From: Schaalia sp. ORNL0103
GTDB taxonomy: Bacteria; Actinomycetota; Actinomycetes; Actinomycetales; Actinomycetaceae
Length of the DNA stretch: 64,000 nt
Assembly: GCF_019429565.1 (NCBI RefSeq)
Contig: NZ_JAHXSA010000002.1
Coordinates: forward strand, 217,536-281,535
Direction of reading: 5' to 3'
The notes under the pieces were generated by a model. That model was not told the origin of the DNA. It did not search any database and saw only the letters and a list, made by a program, of their open reading frames with translations. Positions 1-7,828 of this stretch are shown piece after piece. The stretch's first letter is position 1; the number at the start of each line of letters is the position of its first letter. The translations under genes were made by a program, and so were the position numbers.

Positions 1-2
1 GC

Positions 3-1514
3 GACCTGAACCTCATGGTCGAGGACGGCTGGATCACGCAGGCCGACAAGGATGCCGCGGTGTTCCCCGAGACGATCGACCCCGACACGCTCAATAGCGC
101 GTCGATGACCGGCACGAACGGCTACCTGATGGCCCAGGTCAAGCAGGAGCTCCTCGCCTCCGACCAGTTCGACGAGGACAAGATCAGCCAGGGTGGTCTG
201 CGCATCACCTCCACGATCGTCAAGGAGCACCAGGAGCAGGCCGTCGCGGCCGCCCAGGGCATGAACGAGGTCGAGGGCTGGGATCCGACGCACCAGCACG
301 TGGCCCTGTCCTCCATGGACCCGGCCACGGGCGAGATCCTCGCCGAGTACGCGGGCGCGGATTACGAGAAGCGTCAGCAGAACGCCGTCACGCAGGACAT
401 CGCAATGGCCGGCTCGTCCTTCAAGCCTTTCGCCCTGCTGGCGAACGCCCGCCTGGGTGGCACGGTCTACGACACGTACTCGGGTAAGTCCCCCCAGTAT
501 TTCCGAGGCATGGGTACCCCCGTTTCGAACGACGGCGGCTACTCCTTCGGTAACGTCACCCTCGTGAAGGCGACCGCGTACTCGATGAACACGGTGTTCG
601 TGGGCCTGAACGACGACGTCGAGCCGGAGAACACGCTCCAGGCCGCCATCGACGCGGGTATCCCCGAGGACACGGTGGGTCTGAATGACGAGCTTCTCAA
701 CGTCCTGGGCCCCTCCTCGCCGCACAACATCGACCTGACGACCGCCTACTCGACGATCGCGAACGGTGGCGAGCGCGTCACCGCCCACATCGTCAAGAAG
801 GTTGAGGACTCGAAGGGCAAGCTGCTTTACAGCGGCGACGTGGCCCCCAAGCGCGTCTTTGACGTCGAGGAAGTCTCCTCGATTATGCCGGCCCTCGAGG
901 CCGTCACGAAGGGTGAGGGTACCGCCGCCAACGTTGATGCCGCGATCGCGCGACTGACGACGGCCGGCAAGACCGGTACCTCCTCGGACCAGCTCTCCGC
1001 CCAGTTCGTGGGCTTCGTGCCCGGCATGGTGACCGCCGTGTCGATGTACCAGTCCGACGATGCCGGTAACGCGGTGCCCCTGGATGACGTGGGCGGCCTC
1101 GATCAGTTCCACGGCGGCGACTGGCCGGTCGACGTGTGGATCGACTACATGAAGCCGGCGACCGCGAACCTGCCGGGCGACGACTTCCCGTGGAAGGTCG
1201 AGTCCAACCGCAAGGTGCACAACAACGCGCCCACGCCCGCGCCGAGCGCGACGACCGAGGCCCCGCAGTCCGCTGCCGAGCCCACCGAGACGCCTACCCC
1301 CACCGAGACGCCCTCCGCCGAGCCCACCGAGAATTCGGAGAACGGCGGCAACGGTTCGAACAACGGCAACGGCGGGAATAACAACGGCGGCAACGGTTCG
1401 AACAACGGCAACGGCGGGAATAACAACGGCGGCAACGGTTCCAACAACGGCAACGGCGGGAACAATAACGGCGGCAATAACAACGGCAACAACAATGGCG
1501 GCCGAAGAAACTAG
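3..1514 (+). CDS. Class A penicillin-binding protein, C-terminal part (partial)
   Basis: Bifunctional cell-wall enzyme; only the C-terminal ~500 residues are in the window and the frame is open through the left edge. The transpeptidase motifs are visible: SSFK (nucleophile codon at 414-416), an SMN triad near 585 in place of the usual SxN, and KTGT at 969. After the catalytic domain a Pro/Thr/Glu-rich stretch leads into an Asn/Gly tail made of a 42-bp unit (14 residues) starting at 1344, 1386 and 1428. Such low-complexity tails are extracytoplasmic in actinobacterial PonA-like proteins. The missing N-terminus should carry a cytosolic tail, a membrane anchor and the glycosyltransferase domain; class A rather than class B is inferred from similarity around SSFKPF. 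Confidence 0.9.
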   Translation, partial: DLNLMVEDGWITQADKDAAVFPETIDPDTLNSASMTGTNGYLMAQVKQELLASDQFDEDKISQGGLRITSTIVKEHQEQAVAAAQGMNEVEGWDPTHQHVALSSMDPATGEILAEYAGADYEKRQQNAVTQDIAMAGSSFKPFALLANARLGGTVYDTYSGKSPQYFRGMGTPVSNDGGYSFGNVTLVKATAYSMNTVFVGLNDDVEPENTLQAAIDAGIPEDTVGLNDELLNVLGPSSPHNIDLTTAYSTIANGGERVTAHIVKKVEDSKGKLLYSGDVAPKRVFDVEEVSSIMPALEAVTKGEGTAANVDAAIARLTTAGKTGTSSDQLSAQFVGFVPGMVTAVSMYQSDDAGNAVPLDDVGGLDQFHGGDWPVDVWIDYMKPATANLPGDDFPWKVESNRKVHNNAPTPAPSATTEAPQSAAEPTETPTPTETPSAEPTENSENGGNGSNNGNGGNNNGGNGSNNGNGGNNNGGNGSNNGNGGNNNGGNNNGNNNGGRRN

Positions 1515-1537
1515 CCGCGCGTCCTAGCGCCGATGTT

Positions 1538-1568
1538 GCGGGCCCCGAGGAGCATCCTCGGGGCCCGC
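1538..1568 (+). terminator. Terminator of the PBP gene
   Basis: Perfect 14-bp GC-rich stem (1538-1551 with 1555-1568) and a three-base loop, 23 bases after the stop codon. There is no T-run. Confidence 0.75.
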
Positions 1569-1598
1569 AGTGTGTTCACAGCGGGAGCATGCGCATGC

Positions 1599-1714
1599 GG
1601 ATAGGAAACGACGATCCGGATAGGTTACGAACATCTGGATAGGTTAATAACCTATCCATAAGCGAATAACTTATCCGGATGCGCACAACCTATCCGGATG
1701 CGCACAACCTATCC
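1599..1714. repeat. Seven-box 19-bp phased array with central dyad
   Basis: Three direct boxes GGATAGGWW start at 1599, 1618 and 1637. Four inverted boxes AACYTATCC start at 1649, 1668, 1687 and 1706. Every step within each arm is exactly 19 bp, and the innermost pair forms a near-perfect dyad at 1637-1657. The array lies between two convergent terminators and 19 is not a multiple of three, so it is not coding. The geometry suggests a cooperative protein-binding array; the protein is unknown. Confidence 0.8.
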
Positions 1715-1815
1715 GGATGTGAGCGTCTGCGCTCCCACTATGTGCCCTCCGTTGCCGCGCTCCTGAGGGGACAAGCAATGATGTCTCGTAGACGAACGTC
1801 AGATCTTGCAGGCAC

Positions 1816-1860
1816 AGCAAAAGGGGTGGCCCCCGCTCACATGAGCGGGGGCCACCCCTT
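1816..1860 (-). terminator. Terminator of the rpsF-ssb-rpsR-rplI operon
   Basis: Perfect 19-bp inverted repeat (1821-1839 with 1842-1860), followed on the minus strand by a TTTT run, 31 bases after the rplI stop. Confidence 0.85.
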
Positions 1861-1890
1861 CAATCAGCATTCAACCGATGCGTGAAGCCT

Positions 1891-2349
1891 TCACTTCGCG
1901 GCGGAAACGCGGACCTTGAGGTTCGCGGACACCTCGGGGTGCAGGCCGACGGTCACCGTGTAGTCGCCAACGGCCTTGATGGGCGAGGCGATGATGACGC
2001 GACGACGATCGATGGTCTGGCCCAGCTGCTCCTTGACCGCGTCAGCGATCGCAGCAGCGGAGACGGCGCCGAACAGGCGGCCGGAGTTGCCAACCTTGCC
2101 GGAGATCTCGACAACGGCACCCTGGAGGGCGTCGCGCACGGCGCGAGCGTCATCGATCGTGGCGATCTCGTGGCGGCGACGAGCAGCGGCGATCTGGTCG
2201 ATCTGCTTCTGCGCGCCGGCGGTCCACTTGGCGGCGAAGCCGCGGGGGACCAGGTAGTTGCGGGCGTAGCCAGCCTTGACCTCGACGACCTCGCCGGCGT
2301 GGCCGAGGTTGGGGACGTCGTGGGTGAGGATCAGTTTCGTGGTAGCCAT
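1891..2349 (-). CDS. rplI: 50S ribosomal protein L9
   Basis: Large-subunit protein at the base of the L1 stalk. The 152-residue length is normal. The N-terminal domain has the family segment KAGYARNYLVPRGFA, followed by the long linker helix and a C-terminal RNA-binding domain. It is the last gene of rpsF-ssb-rpsR-rplI and is followed by a strong terminator. Confidence 0.97.
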   Translation of the reverse strand: MATTKLILTHDVPNLGHAGEVVEVKAGYARNYLVPRGFAAKWTAGAQKQIDQIAAARRRHEIATIDDARAVRDALQGAVVEISGKVGNSGRLFGAVSAAAIADAVKEQLGQTIDRRRVIIASPIKAVGDYTVTVGLHPEVSANLKVRVSAAK

Positions 2350-2370
2350 ATCAGCTGTGTCCTTCCCTTA

Positions 2371-2613
2371 TCAGCGGCCGGTCGTGGAGTAGGGCAGCAG
2401 AGCCATCTCACGCGCGTTCTTGACGGCGCGAGCGATCTTGCGCTGCTCCTGGGTGGAAACACCGGTCACGCGGCGGGCGCGGATCTTGCCGCGGTCCGAG
2501 ATGAACTTACGCAGCAGAGCGGTGTCCTTGTAGTCGATCTTTTCGATCTTGGCCGACTTCAGCGGGTTGGCCTTCTTCTTGATGGGCTTGTTGCGAAGTT
2601 GGGGCTTCGCCAT
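2371..2613 (-). CDS. rpsR: 30S ribosomal protein S18 (cysteine-free type)
   Basis: Small-subunit protein that pairs with S6. 80 residues with the conserved core [13 protein letters not shown] and C-terminal ALLPYS. The zinc-binding cysteines typical of C+ S18 (CxxC near residue 15 and one after RRVTG) are absent: the protein contains no cysteine. It is therefore a zinc-independent C- type, although it sits in the ordinary housekeeping operon between ssb and rplI. Confidence 0.96.
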   Translation of the reverse strand: MAKPQLRNKPIKKKANPLKSAKIEKIDYKDTALLRKFISDRGKIRARRVTGVSTQEQRKIARAVKNAREMALLPYSTTGR

Positions 2614-2707
2614 GATGGTCTCCTAGTGAATCCGGGCGGACTGTGCCGCCCCAAGCGTGTTGTCTTCGACGTGGCGCTTTCCGGCGTAGGTGCCGGGGCG
2701 CGCGACT

Positions 2708-3274
2708 TTAGAACGGGGGCTCGTCGCCGAAGGAGGTGGCGCCGCCAGCGGGGGCGGAGCGCCACGGGTCCTCGGGGGAGCCGCCGGTCGGTGCGCCGTA
2801 GTTGGCGCCACCCTGGCCATATCCACCCTGGCCGCCGCCGTAACCGCCGCCCTGCTGGGGCGCGCCCTGCTGGCCGCGGTTGTCGGACTGGTAGCCGCCG
2901 CCACCGGAGGGGGCGGTGCGGGTGACCTGCGCGCGTGCGCGGCGCAGGGAGGGGCCGACCTCGTCGACCTGCAGCTCAACGACCGTGCGACGTTCACCCT
3001 GCTGGGTGTCGTACGAGCGCTGGGTGAGGCGACCCTGAACGATGACGCGCATGCCCTTACGCAGCGACTCGGCGACGTTCTCAGCGGTCTCGCGCCACAC
3101 GGAGCAGCGCATGAAGAGGGTGTCGCCGTCGCGCCACTCACCGGCGTTACGGTCGTAGGTTCGGGGGGTGGAGGCCACCGTGAAATCGGCGACCGCGGCG
3201 CCGGACTGCGTCCAACGCAGTTCGGGGTCAGCGGTCAGGTTACCGATGACAGTGATGACGGTATCTCCGGCCAT
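2708..3274 (-). CDS. ssb: Single-stranded DNA-binding protein
   Basis: Replication and repair protein that coats single-stranded DNA as a tetramer. 188 residues: an OB fold to about residue 110 (starting [20 protein letters not shown]), a Gly/Gln/Tyr-rich flexible linker, and the acidic C-terminal tip DEPPF that docks partner proteins. It lies between rpsF and rpsR in the usual bacterial arrangement, with a 35-bp gap from rpsF. Confidence 0.97.
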   Translation of the reverse strand: MAGDTVITVIGNLTADPELRWTQSGAAVADFTVASTPRTYDRNAGEWRDGDTLFMRCSVWRETAENVAESLRKGMRVIVQGRLTQRSYDTQQGERRTVVELQVDEVGPSLRRARAQVTRTAPSGGGGYQSDNRGQQGAPQQGGGYGGGQGGYGQGGANYGAPTGGSPEDPWRSAPAGGATSFGDEPPF

Positions 3275-3309
3275 GTCGGCTCCTCGGGCTTAGAGGGTGT
3301 GGTGTCGGC

Positions 3310-3612
3310 TCAGTGAGCGTCGGGGCGCAGGAGCTTCGTACGGAGAATGGTCTCGTCGATGCCCATGCGGCGGTTGATCTCGAGAGCGACCTCGGGGGTC
3401 GTGGTCATGTCGATGACGACGTAGATGCCCTCAGAACGCTTGAGGATGTCGTAAGCAAGGCGGCGCTTGCCCCAGACGTCAACGTTCTCGACGGATCCGC
3501 CGTTGGCAGCCACGGGTGCCAGGTACTTCTCCATCATGGGGGCGACGGTGCGCTCGTCGATCGAAGGATCGAGGATCACCATCAGTTCGTAGTTACGCAC
3601 GTTGGTTCCCAC
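3310..3612 (-). CDS. rpsF: 30S ribosomal protein S6
   Basis: First gene of the operon; 100 residues, a standard S6 fold with N-terminal YELMVILDPS. The 253 bp between this start and the MATE gene should hold the operon promoter, but no convincing -35/-10 pair stood out. Confidence 0.97.
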   Translation of the reverse strand: MGTNVRNYELMVILDPSIDERTVAPMMEKYLAPVAANGGSVENVDVWGKRRLAYDILKRSEGIYVVIDMTTTPEVALEINRRMGIDETILRTKLLRPDAH

Positions 3613-3836
3613 CTCCTATGGTCTTTACGGTCACGGACGGTCCGTGACAGGAGGGCGTTGCGTATGGCCCGTGAGGGTCTGCTGGACCGGCCGCGGGTGC
3701 GGACAGTCCAGCTACCCACTTTACACGGGTGGCAGCGTCTTCGCTAGGGCGTTTCCGGTCACGATCGGTTCCCTCGGGACGAGGCCTGGGTCCACCCCGC
3801 CGGGACACCGAACCCCGCGCGGAACCGGGGGTGCGC

Positions 3837-3858
3837 ACGAGGCCGGCCCCGGCCTCGT
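3837..3858 (-). terminator. GGCCTCGT-arm hairpin after the MATE gene
   Basis: 10-bp inverted repeat ACGAGGCCGG/CCGGCCTCGT with a two-base loop, 8 bp after the MATE stop codon. The same arm sequence recurs after several other genes in this window. Confidence 0.5.
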
Positions 3859-3865
3859 CGATCGG

Positions 3866-5239
3866 CTACAGCGAGCGGGCGCCGAGCCCGTTGGTGAGGG
3901 CCCGCATGCCGGTGTAGACGGCCGAGTAGGCGAGCCAGACCATCGCGAGCGCCAGGGACGGGCGCGCCGTGAGCGCGGTGGAGTGGGCGATGACCCACAG
4001 GAGGGGCGCGTAGACGACCAGGTTGACGATGCCGGCGACGGCCAGGTAGCGGCCTCGGCCCGCGCCGATGAGGACGCCGTCGAGGAGGAAGACGTAGCCG
4101 GCGATCGGCTGGAAGAGCGCGCCGACGATGATGGCGACGGTCGCGTAGTCGATGACGGTCTGGTCGGTCGTGAAGATGCGGGTAATCCATGGCGCGGTGA
4201 TTGCCAGGACGACGCCGACGGCGACGCCGAAGCCGATGCCCCAGCGCGACAGGGTGCGCAGGAGGGGGCGCATGGCGCCGCGCTCGCCGGTGCCCGTCGT
4301 GAATCCGGCGAGGGCCTGGGCGGCGATCGCGAGCGCGTCGAGCACGTAGGCGGCGAACGTCCACAGGGTCCACACGATCTGGTGGGCGGCCAGGGCCTGG
4401 GTGGAGATTGCGGTGACCGCGCTCAGGGTCGCCAGGAGGGCGACGCGCAGCGCGAGGGTGCGCACGAGCAGAGGCGCGCCCTCGAGCGCCGCGCCGAACA
4501 GGCCGTCCGTGGAGGGACGCAGGCTCACGCCCTCGCGCCGGGCAGCGCGCACGATCATCCACCCGAGGAACGCCGCCATGAGCGTCTGGGTGATCGCGGT
4601 GCCCAGGCCGGAACCCGCCACCCCCAGGTCGAGGGGGTACATGAGCACCCAGTTGGCCACCGCGTTGAAGGCCGCGCCCACGGACGCCGCAATCAGGGGA
4701 GTGCGCGTGTCCTGCAACCCGCGCAGGGTGCCCGTGGCCGCCAGGACGACAAACATGCCGACGAGGCCGGGCGCTGAGGCACGCAGGTAGGCCAGGGCGT
4801 GCGGCATCGTCGCCGCGTCGGCCCCCAGCCAGGTGAGCAGGGGAGAGGCGAAGACAGCCAGGAGGATCGCGGCGAGGGCGCCGAGGCCTCCCGCCAGCCA
4901 CATGGCCTCGACCCCCGAGCGGATCGCAAGGTCGCGCCGCCCGGCCCCCAGGTGGCGGCCCGCCAGGGAGGTCGTCGAGTAGGCGAGGAAGATGAAGAGC
5001 CCGACCGCCGTGTTCAGCACGGTCGACGCGATGCCCAGGCCCGCCAGCTGCGGGGTGCCCAGATGGCCCACCATCGTGGAGTCGATGACGGTGAACAGCG
5101 GCTCCGCGATGAGAGCCCCGAGGGAGGGCAGCGCGAGCGCCAAGATCATCCGCGTGGTGATCATCGGGGCCGACGAGGCTGGGTCCCCCTCACGCTTCGC
5201 GGGTGAGGTCGGGTCGCTGGGTCCCTGTGTACTCGTCAT
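3866..5239 (-). CDS. MATE family efflux transporter
   Basis: Cation-coupled multidrug/metabolite exporter of the inner membrane. About 12 hydrophobic segments in two homologous halves (typical segments LALPSLGALIAEPLFTVIDS and later ALAAHQIVWTLW), 457 residues from the ATG at 5239. An upstream in-frame start at 5293 would add 18 residues that overlap the repeat-rich upstream region, so 5239 is preferred. Divergent from dnaB. It resembles DinF-type MATE proteins; the substrate cannot be predicted. Confidence 0.88.
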   Translation of the reverse strand: MTSTQGPSDPTSPAKREGDPASSAPMITTRMILALALPSLGALIAEPLFTVIDSTMVGHLGTPQLAGLGIASTVLNTAVGLFIFLAYSTTSLAGRHLGAGRRDLAIRSGVEAMWLAGGLGALAAILLAVFASPLLTWLGADAATMPHALAYLRASAPGLVGMFVVLAATGTLRGLQDTRTPLIAASVGAAFNAVANWVLMYPLDLGVAGSGLGTAITQTLMAAFLGWMIVRAARREGVSLRPSTDGLFGAALEGAPLLVRTLALRVALLATLSAVTAISTQALAAHQIVWTLWTFAAYVLDALAIAAQALAGFTTGTGERGAMRPLLRTLSRWGIGFGVAVGVVLAITAPWITRIFTTDQTVIDYATVAIIVGALFQPIAGYVFLLDGVLIGAGRGRYLAVAGIVNLVVYAPLLWVIAHSTALTARPSLALAMVWLAYSAVYTGMRALTNGLGARSL

Positions 5240-5252
5240 GACACTCCGATTC

Positions 5253-5500
5253 TTTTCCACAATGTGTGCACAGGCCTGTGGAAAGCCGTGCATTGGGAAA
5301 TTCTAGATGGCTCAATGAATGACAATGATGTGACTGTGATGAGGATATCTGCCCTGACAGATCGGTCATTTCGCGTTGTGCACAGGCGTCGTCGGCGTTG
5401 TGCACAGGTTATCCACAATATGTGCACATGCCCGTGCACAGCGTCGGTCGCGCAATCGCCTACAACGCGTTAGTCTTCGCCTGAAGGCTCTCTATCCACA
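5253..5500. promoter_or_regulatory. Phased TGTGCACA sites with a consensus DnaA box upstream of dnaB
   Basis: Intergenic region between the divergent MATE gene and dnaB. The palindrome TGTGCACA occurs at 5265, 5377, 5399 and 5421 (the last three exactly 22 bp apart), with a variant CGTGCACA at 5433. A perfect consensus DnaA box TTATCCACA lies at 5409-5417, a near match CTATCCACA at 5492-5500, and further TTCCACA-like words near 5255 and 5277. The stretch 5300-5375 between them is relatively AT-rich. The layout suggests DnaA-linked control of dnaB or a DnaA titration site. Confidence 0.6.
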
Positions 5501-5578
5501 GGGCTTCAGGCCGCGCTCGCGGCACTCAGCCCAGCCCCGGCCTCGTCCCTATACGCCCGCGCACCCGAGAGGATCACG

Positions 5579-6931
5579 ATGTCCGACGACCAGTTCGACC
5601 GCGTCCCGCCGCAGGACATCGACGCGGAGATGAGCGTCCTCGGATCGATGATGCTGACGACCGAGGCCGCCAACGTCGTCTCCGAAATGCTGCGCGGGCA
5701 GGACTTCTACCAGCCCAGCCACGAGACGATCTTCGACACCATCGTCGAACTCAACGGCCGCGCAGAACCCGCCGATGCGATCACCGTCGCCGGCGAACTT
5801 AAGCGCGCTGGCGTCCTGTCGAAGGTGGGCGGCGCCGCCTACCTGCACACCCTCATCGCCTCCGTGCCCACCGCCGCGAACGCCGCCTACTACGCGCGCA
5901 TCGTGCGCGAACGCGCCATCATGCGCCGCCTTGTCACCGCGGGCACGCGCGTCGTCCAGCTCGGCTACGCGGACGCGGGCGGCGACGTCGACGAGATCGT
6001 CGACCAGGCCCAGGCCGAGGTCTACGCCGTCTCCGACGGGCGCGAAACCAGCGACTATGTGTCCATGGACACGATGAGCACGGATATTCTCATCGCCCTC
6101 GAAGACATTGAAAAGAACCAGGGCAAACTCAACGGCGTGCCTACCGGCTTCACCGACCTGGATGAGCTGACCCAGGGCCTACACGGCGGCCAGATGATCA
6201 TCGTCGCCGCCCGACCCGCGATGGGTAAGTCCACGCTCGCCCTGGATTTTTGCCGCTCGGCATCCATGAAGCACGGCATCACGTCGCTCATCTTCTCGCT
6301 GGAAATGAGCTCGCAGGAAATCGCGATGCGTATGCTCTCCGCCGAGTCCGGGGTGCGTCTGTCCAAGATGCAGGCCGGCAAAATGAACAGCAACGAATGG
6401 CAAAAGGTCGCCGAAACCTCCTCGCGCATGAGCGCTGCACCCCTGTACGTCGACGACTCCGCGAACATCACCATCTCCGAGATTCGCTCGAAGTGCCGCC
6501 GCCTCAAGCAGCAGGAAAACCTGGGCCTCGTCGTCATCGACTACCTCCAGCTCATGACGAGCGGCCGCCAGGTCGAGTCGCGTCAGCAGGAAGTCTCCGC
6601 GATGTCGCGAAACCTCAAGCTCCTGGCCAAGGACCTCGACATCCCGGTCATCGCCGTCGCGCAGCTGAACCGTAACTCCGAGGGCCGCACCGACCGCAAG
6701 CCCATGATGAGCGACCTGCGTGAGTCCGGCTCGCTCGAGCAGGACGCCGATATCATTATCCTGCTGCACCGCCCCGACTACTACGACAAGGAAGACCGCC
6801 CCGGCGAGGCCGACATCATCGTCGCTAAGCACCGTGCCGGTGCGACCGCGACCGTCACAGCCCTCTTCCAGGGCGACATGGCGCGCTTCGTCAACTACAC
6901 GGGACGCCCGGAGCCCGGCGGCGGAGAGTAA
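5579..6931 (+). CDS. dnaB: Replicative DNA helicase DnaB
   Basis: Hexameric helicase that unwinds DNA at the replication fork. 450 residues: N-terminal DnaG-interacting domain, then a RecA-like motor with Walker A ARPAMGKST (Lys217), Walker B ending LVVIDYLQLM, and the arginine-finger region SLEQDADIIILLHRPDYY. There is no intein, unlike some actinobacterial dnaB genes. It is located near ssb/rplI as in mycobacteria. Confidence 0.97.
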   Translation: MSDDQFDRVPPQDIDAEMSVLGSMMLTTEAANVVSEMLRGQDFYQPSHETIFDTIVELNGRAEPADAITVAGELKRAGVLSKVGGAAYLHTLIASVPTAANAAYYARIVRERAIMRRLVTAGTRVVQLGYADAGGDVDEIVDQAQAEVYAVSDGRETSDYVSMDTMSTDILIALEDIEKNQGKLNGVPTGFTDLDELTQGLHGGQMIIVAARPAMGKSTLALDFCRSASMKHGITSLIFSLEMSSQEIAMRMLSAESGVRLSKMQAGKMNSNEWQKVAETSSRMSAAPLYVDDSANITISEIRSKCRRLKQQENLGLVVIDYLQLMTSGRQVESRQQEVSAMSRNLKLLAKDLDIPVIAVAQLNRNSEGRTDRKPMMSDLRESGSLEQDADIIILLHRPDYYDKEDRPGEADIIVAKHRAGATATVTALFQGDMARFVNYTGRPEPGGGE

Positions 6932-7400
6932 GGGCTGGTTTACCCGGGCCGCCGGTGTTCCGGGCGCCGTCGGGCCCGGCCGCCCGCGAGATCGCCACAC
7001 GCGAGCCTGCGGCTCGGAGTGGTCGATCTCGAAGCCCGCCCGTGCCCTCCGGACCCTCCGGCGCCCTCCACACCGGCGGTGCTGTGTCGCTGTGAGTAGC
7101 ACGGCCAGGCCCTGCCGCCGCCTACGGGCACCGCGGCCTGGCCCACCAATCCCTCCGGCGCCCTCCACACCAGTGACGCTTATTGTGCTCGCGTGTTGCC
7201 CTGACCCCGCCACCGCCCACGTGCACCGCAGCCAAGCCCACCAATCCCTCCGGCGCCCTCCACACCGGCGGCGCTGTGTCGCTGTGAGTAGCACGGCCAG
7301 GCCCTGCCGCCGCCTACGGGCACCGCGGCCTGGCCCACCAATCCCTCCGGCGCCCTCCACACCGGCGGCGCTGTGTCGCTGTGCGTTGCTAGCGCGCTCA
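6932..7400. repeat. GC-rich 97-bp tandem repeats downstream of dnaB
   Basis: The motif CCCTCCGGCGCCCTCCACAC starts at 7054, 7151, 7246 and 7343 (97, 95 and 97 bp apart). Units 1 and 3 are nearly identical over the full 97 bp, while unit 2 differs internally. The leading block (6960-7053) is shared with 33210-33292. Long open frames exist on both strands but show no protein signature; I treat the region as non-coding. Confidence 0.7.
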
Positions 7401-7568
7401 CCGCTACCCTCTAGCAATTTCGCACGTAATTCCCCTGAGACTATTTCAGAATTTGAATTGTATTCGTTGGTATTTCAACGTTTCTGAGTGTTGTTGAAGT
7501 TTCATGTAATCGAATTACGTGCGAAATTGGGGATGGTGACCTTGTTGGGCTGATGTGGGGTCTTGGGC

Positions 7569-7771
7569 GTGACTTTTTTCGCCCTGCGTGGCCTGTTGTC
7601 GGCCTGAGCGTGACAAAATTCGCCCAGCGCACGAAAAATGGCCCAAAATCGGCGGTTTGTGGCGTGCTGGGCGAGTTTTGTACCGGCTTGGCGCAAGAAT
7701 GCCCTGTGCTGGGCGAACTTTGTCATGGGTGAGCCCGCGAAGGCCTCGCGCTGGGCGAACTTGATCGCGAA
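7569..7771. repeat. Nested TTCGCC/GGCGAA hairpin element, copy A
   Basis: Direct boxes (…TTCGCCC) near 7577 and 7619 are followed by inverted boxes (GGGCGAA/G…) near 7669, 7710 and 7753. The inner stem pairs 7613-7628 with 7666-7681 (16 bp, one G:T). The same architecture with different stem letters occurs at 33645-33805, so the pairing is conserved rather than the sequence. Confidence 0.6.
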
Positions 7772-7828
7772 ACACCGCTGCTGTGGGCGCTCCTCGCAGG
7801 CCCGCCGTGCCCAGTGAGCCCGTCGGAA

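Noticed and set aside
1599..1714. CRISPR-like array
   Set aside because: The repeat step is only 19 bp, the boxes change orientation in the middle and there are no unique spacers or cas genes.
1882..2925. Long open frame on the plus strand opposite rplI-rpsR-ssb
   Set aside because: High-GC antisense shadow of well-conserved ribosomal and ssb genes; no protein features.
3602..4777. 391-codon plus-strand frame opposite the MATE gene
   Set aside because: Arg/Gly/Asp-rich composition typical of an antisense shadow; the minus strand encodes a clear transporter.
5253..5500. Chromosomal origin oriC
   Set aside because: It has only one perfect DnaA box and a few near matches, and no dnaA/dnaN neighbours; the position upstream of dnaB fits regulation better.
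6179..7417. 412-codon minus-strand frame across dnaB and the 97-bp repeats
   Set aside because: It overlaps dnaB and then simply translates the GC-rich repeats; it has no start signal or domain.
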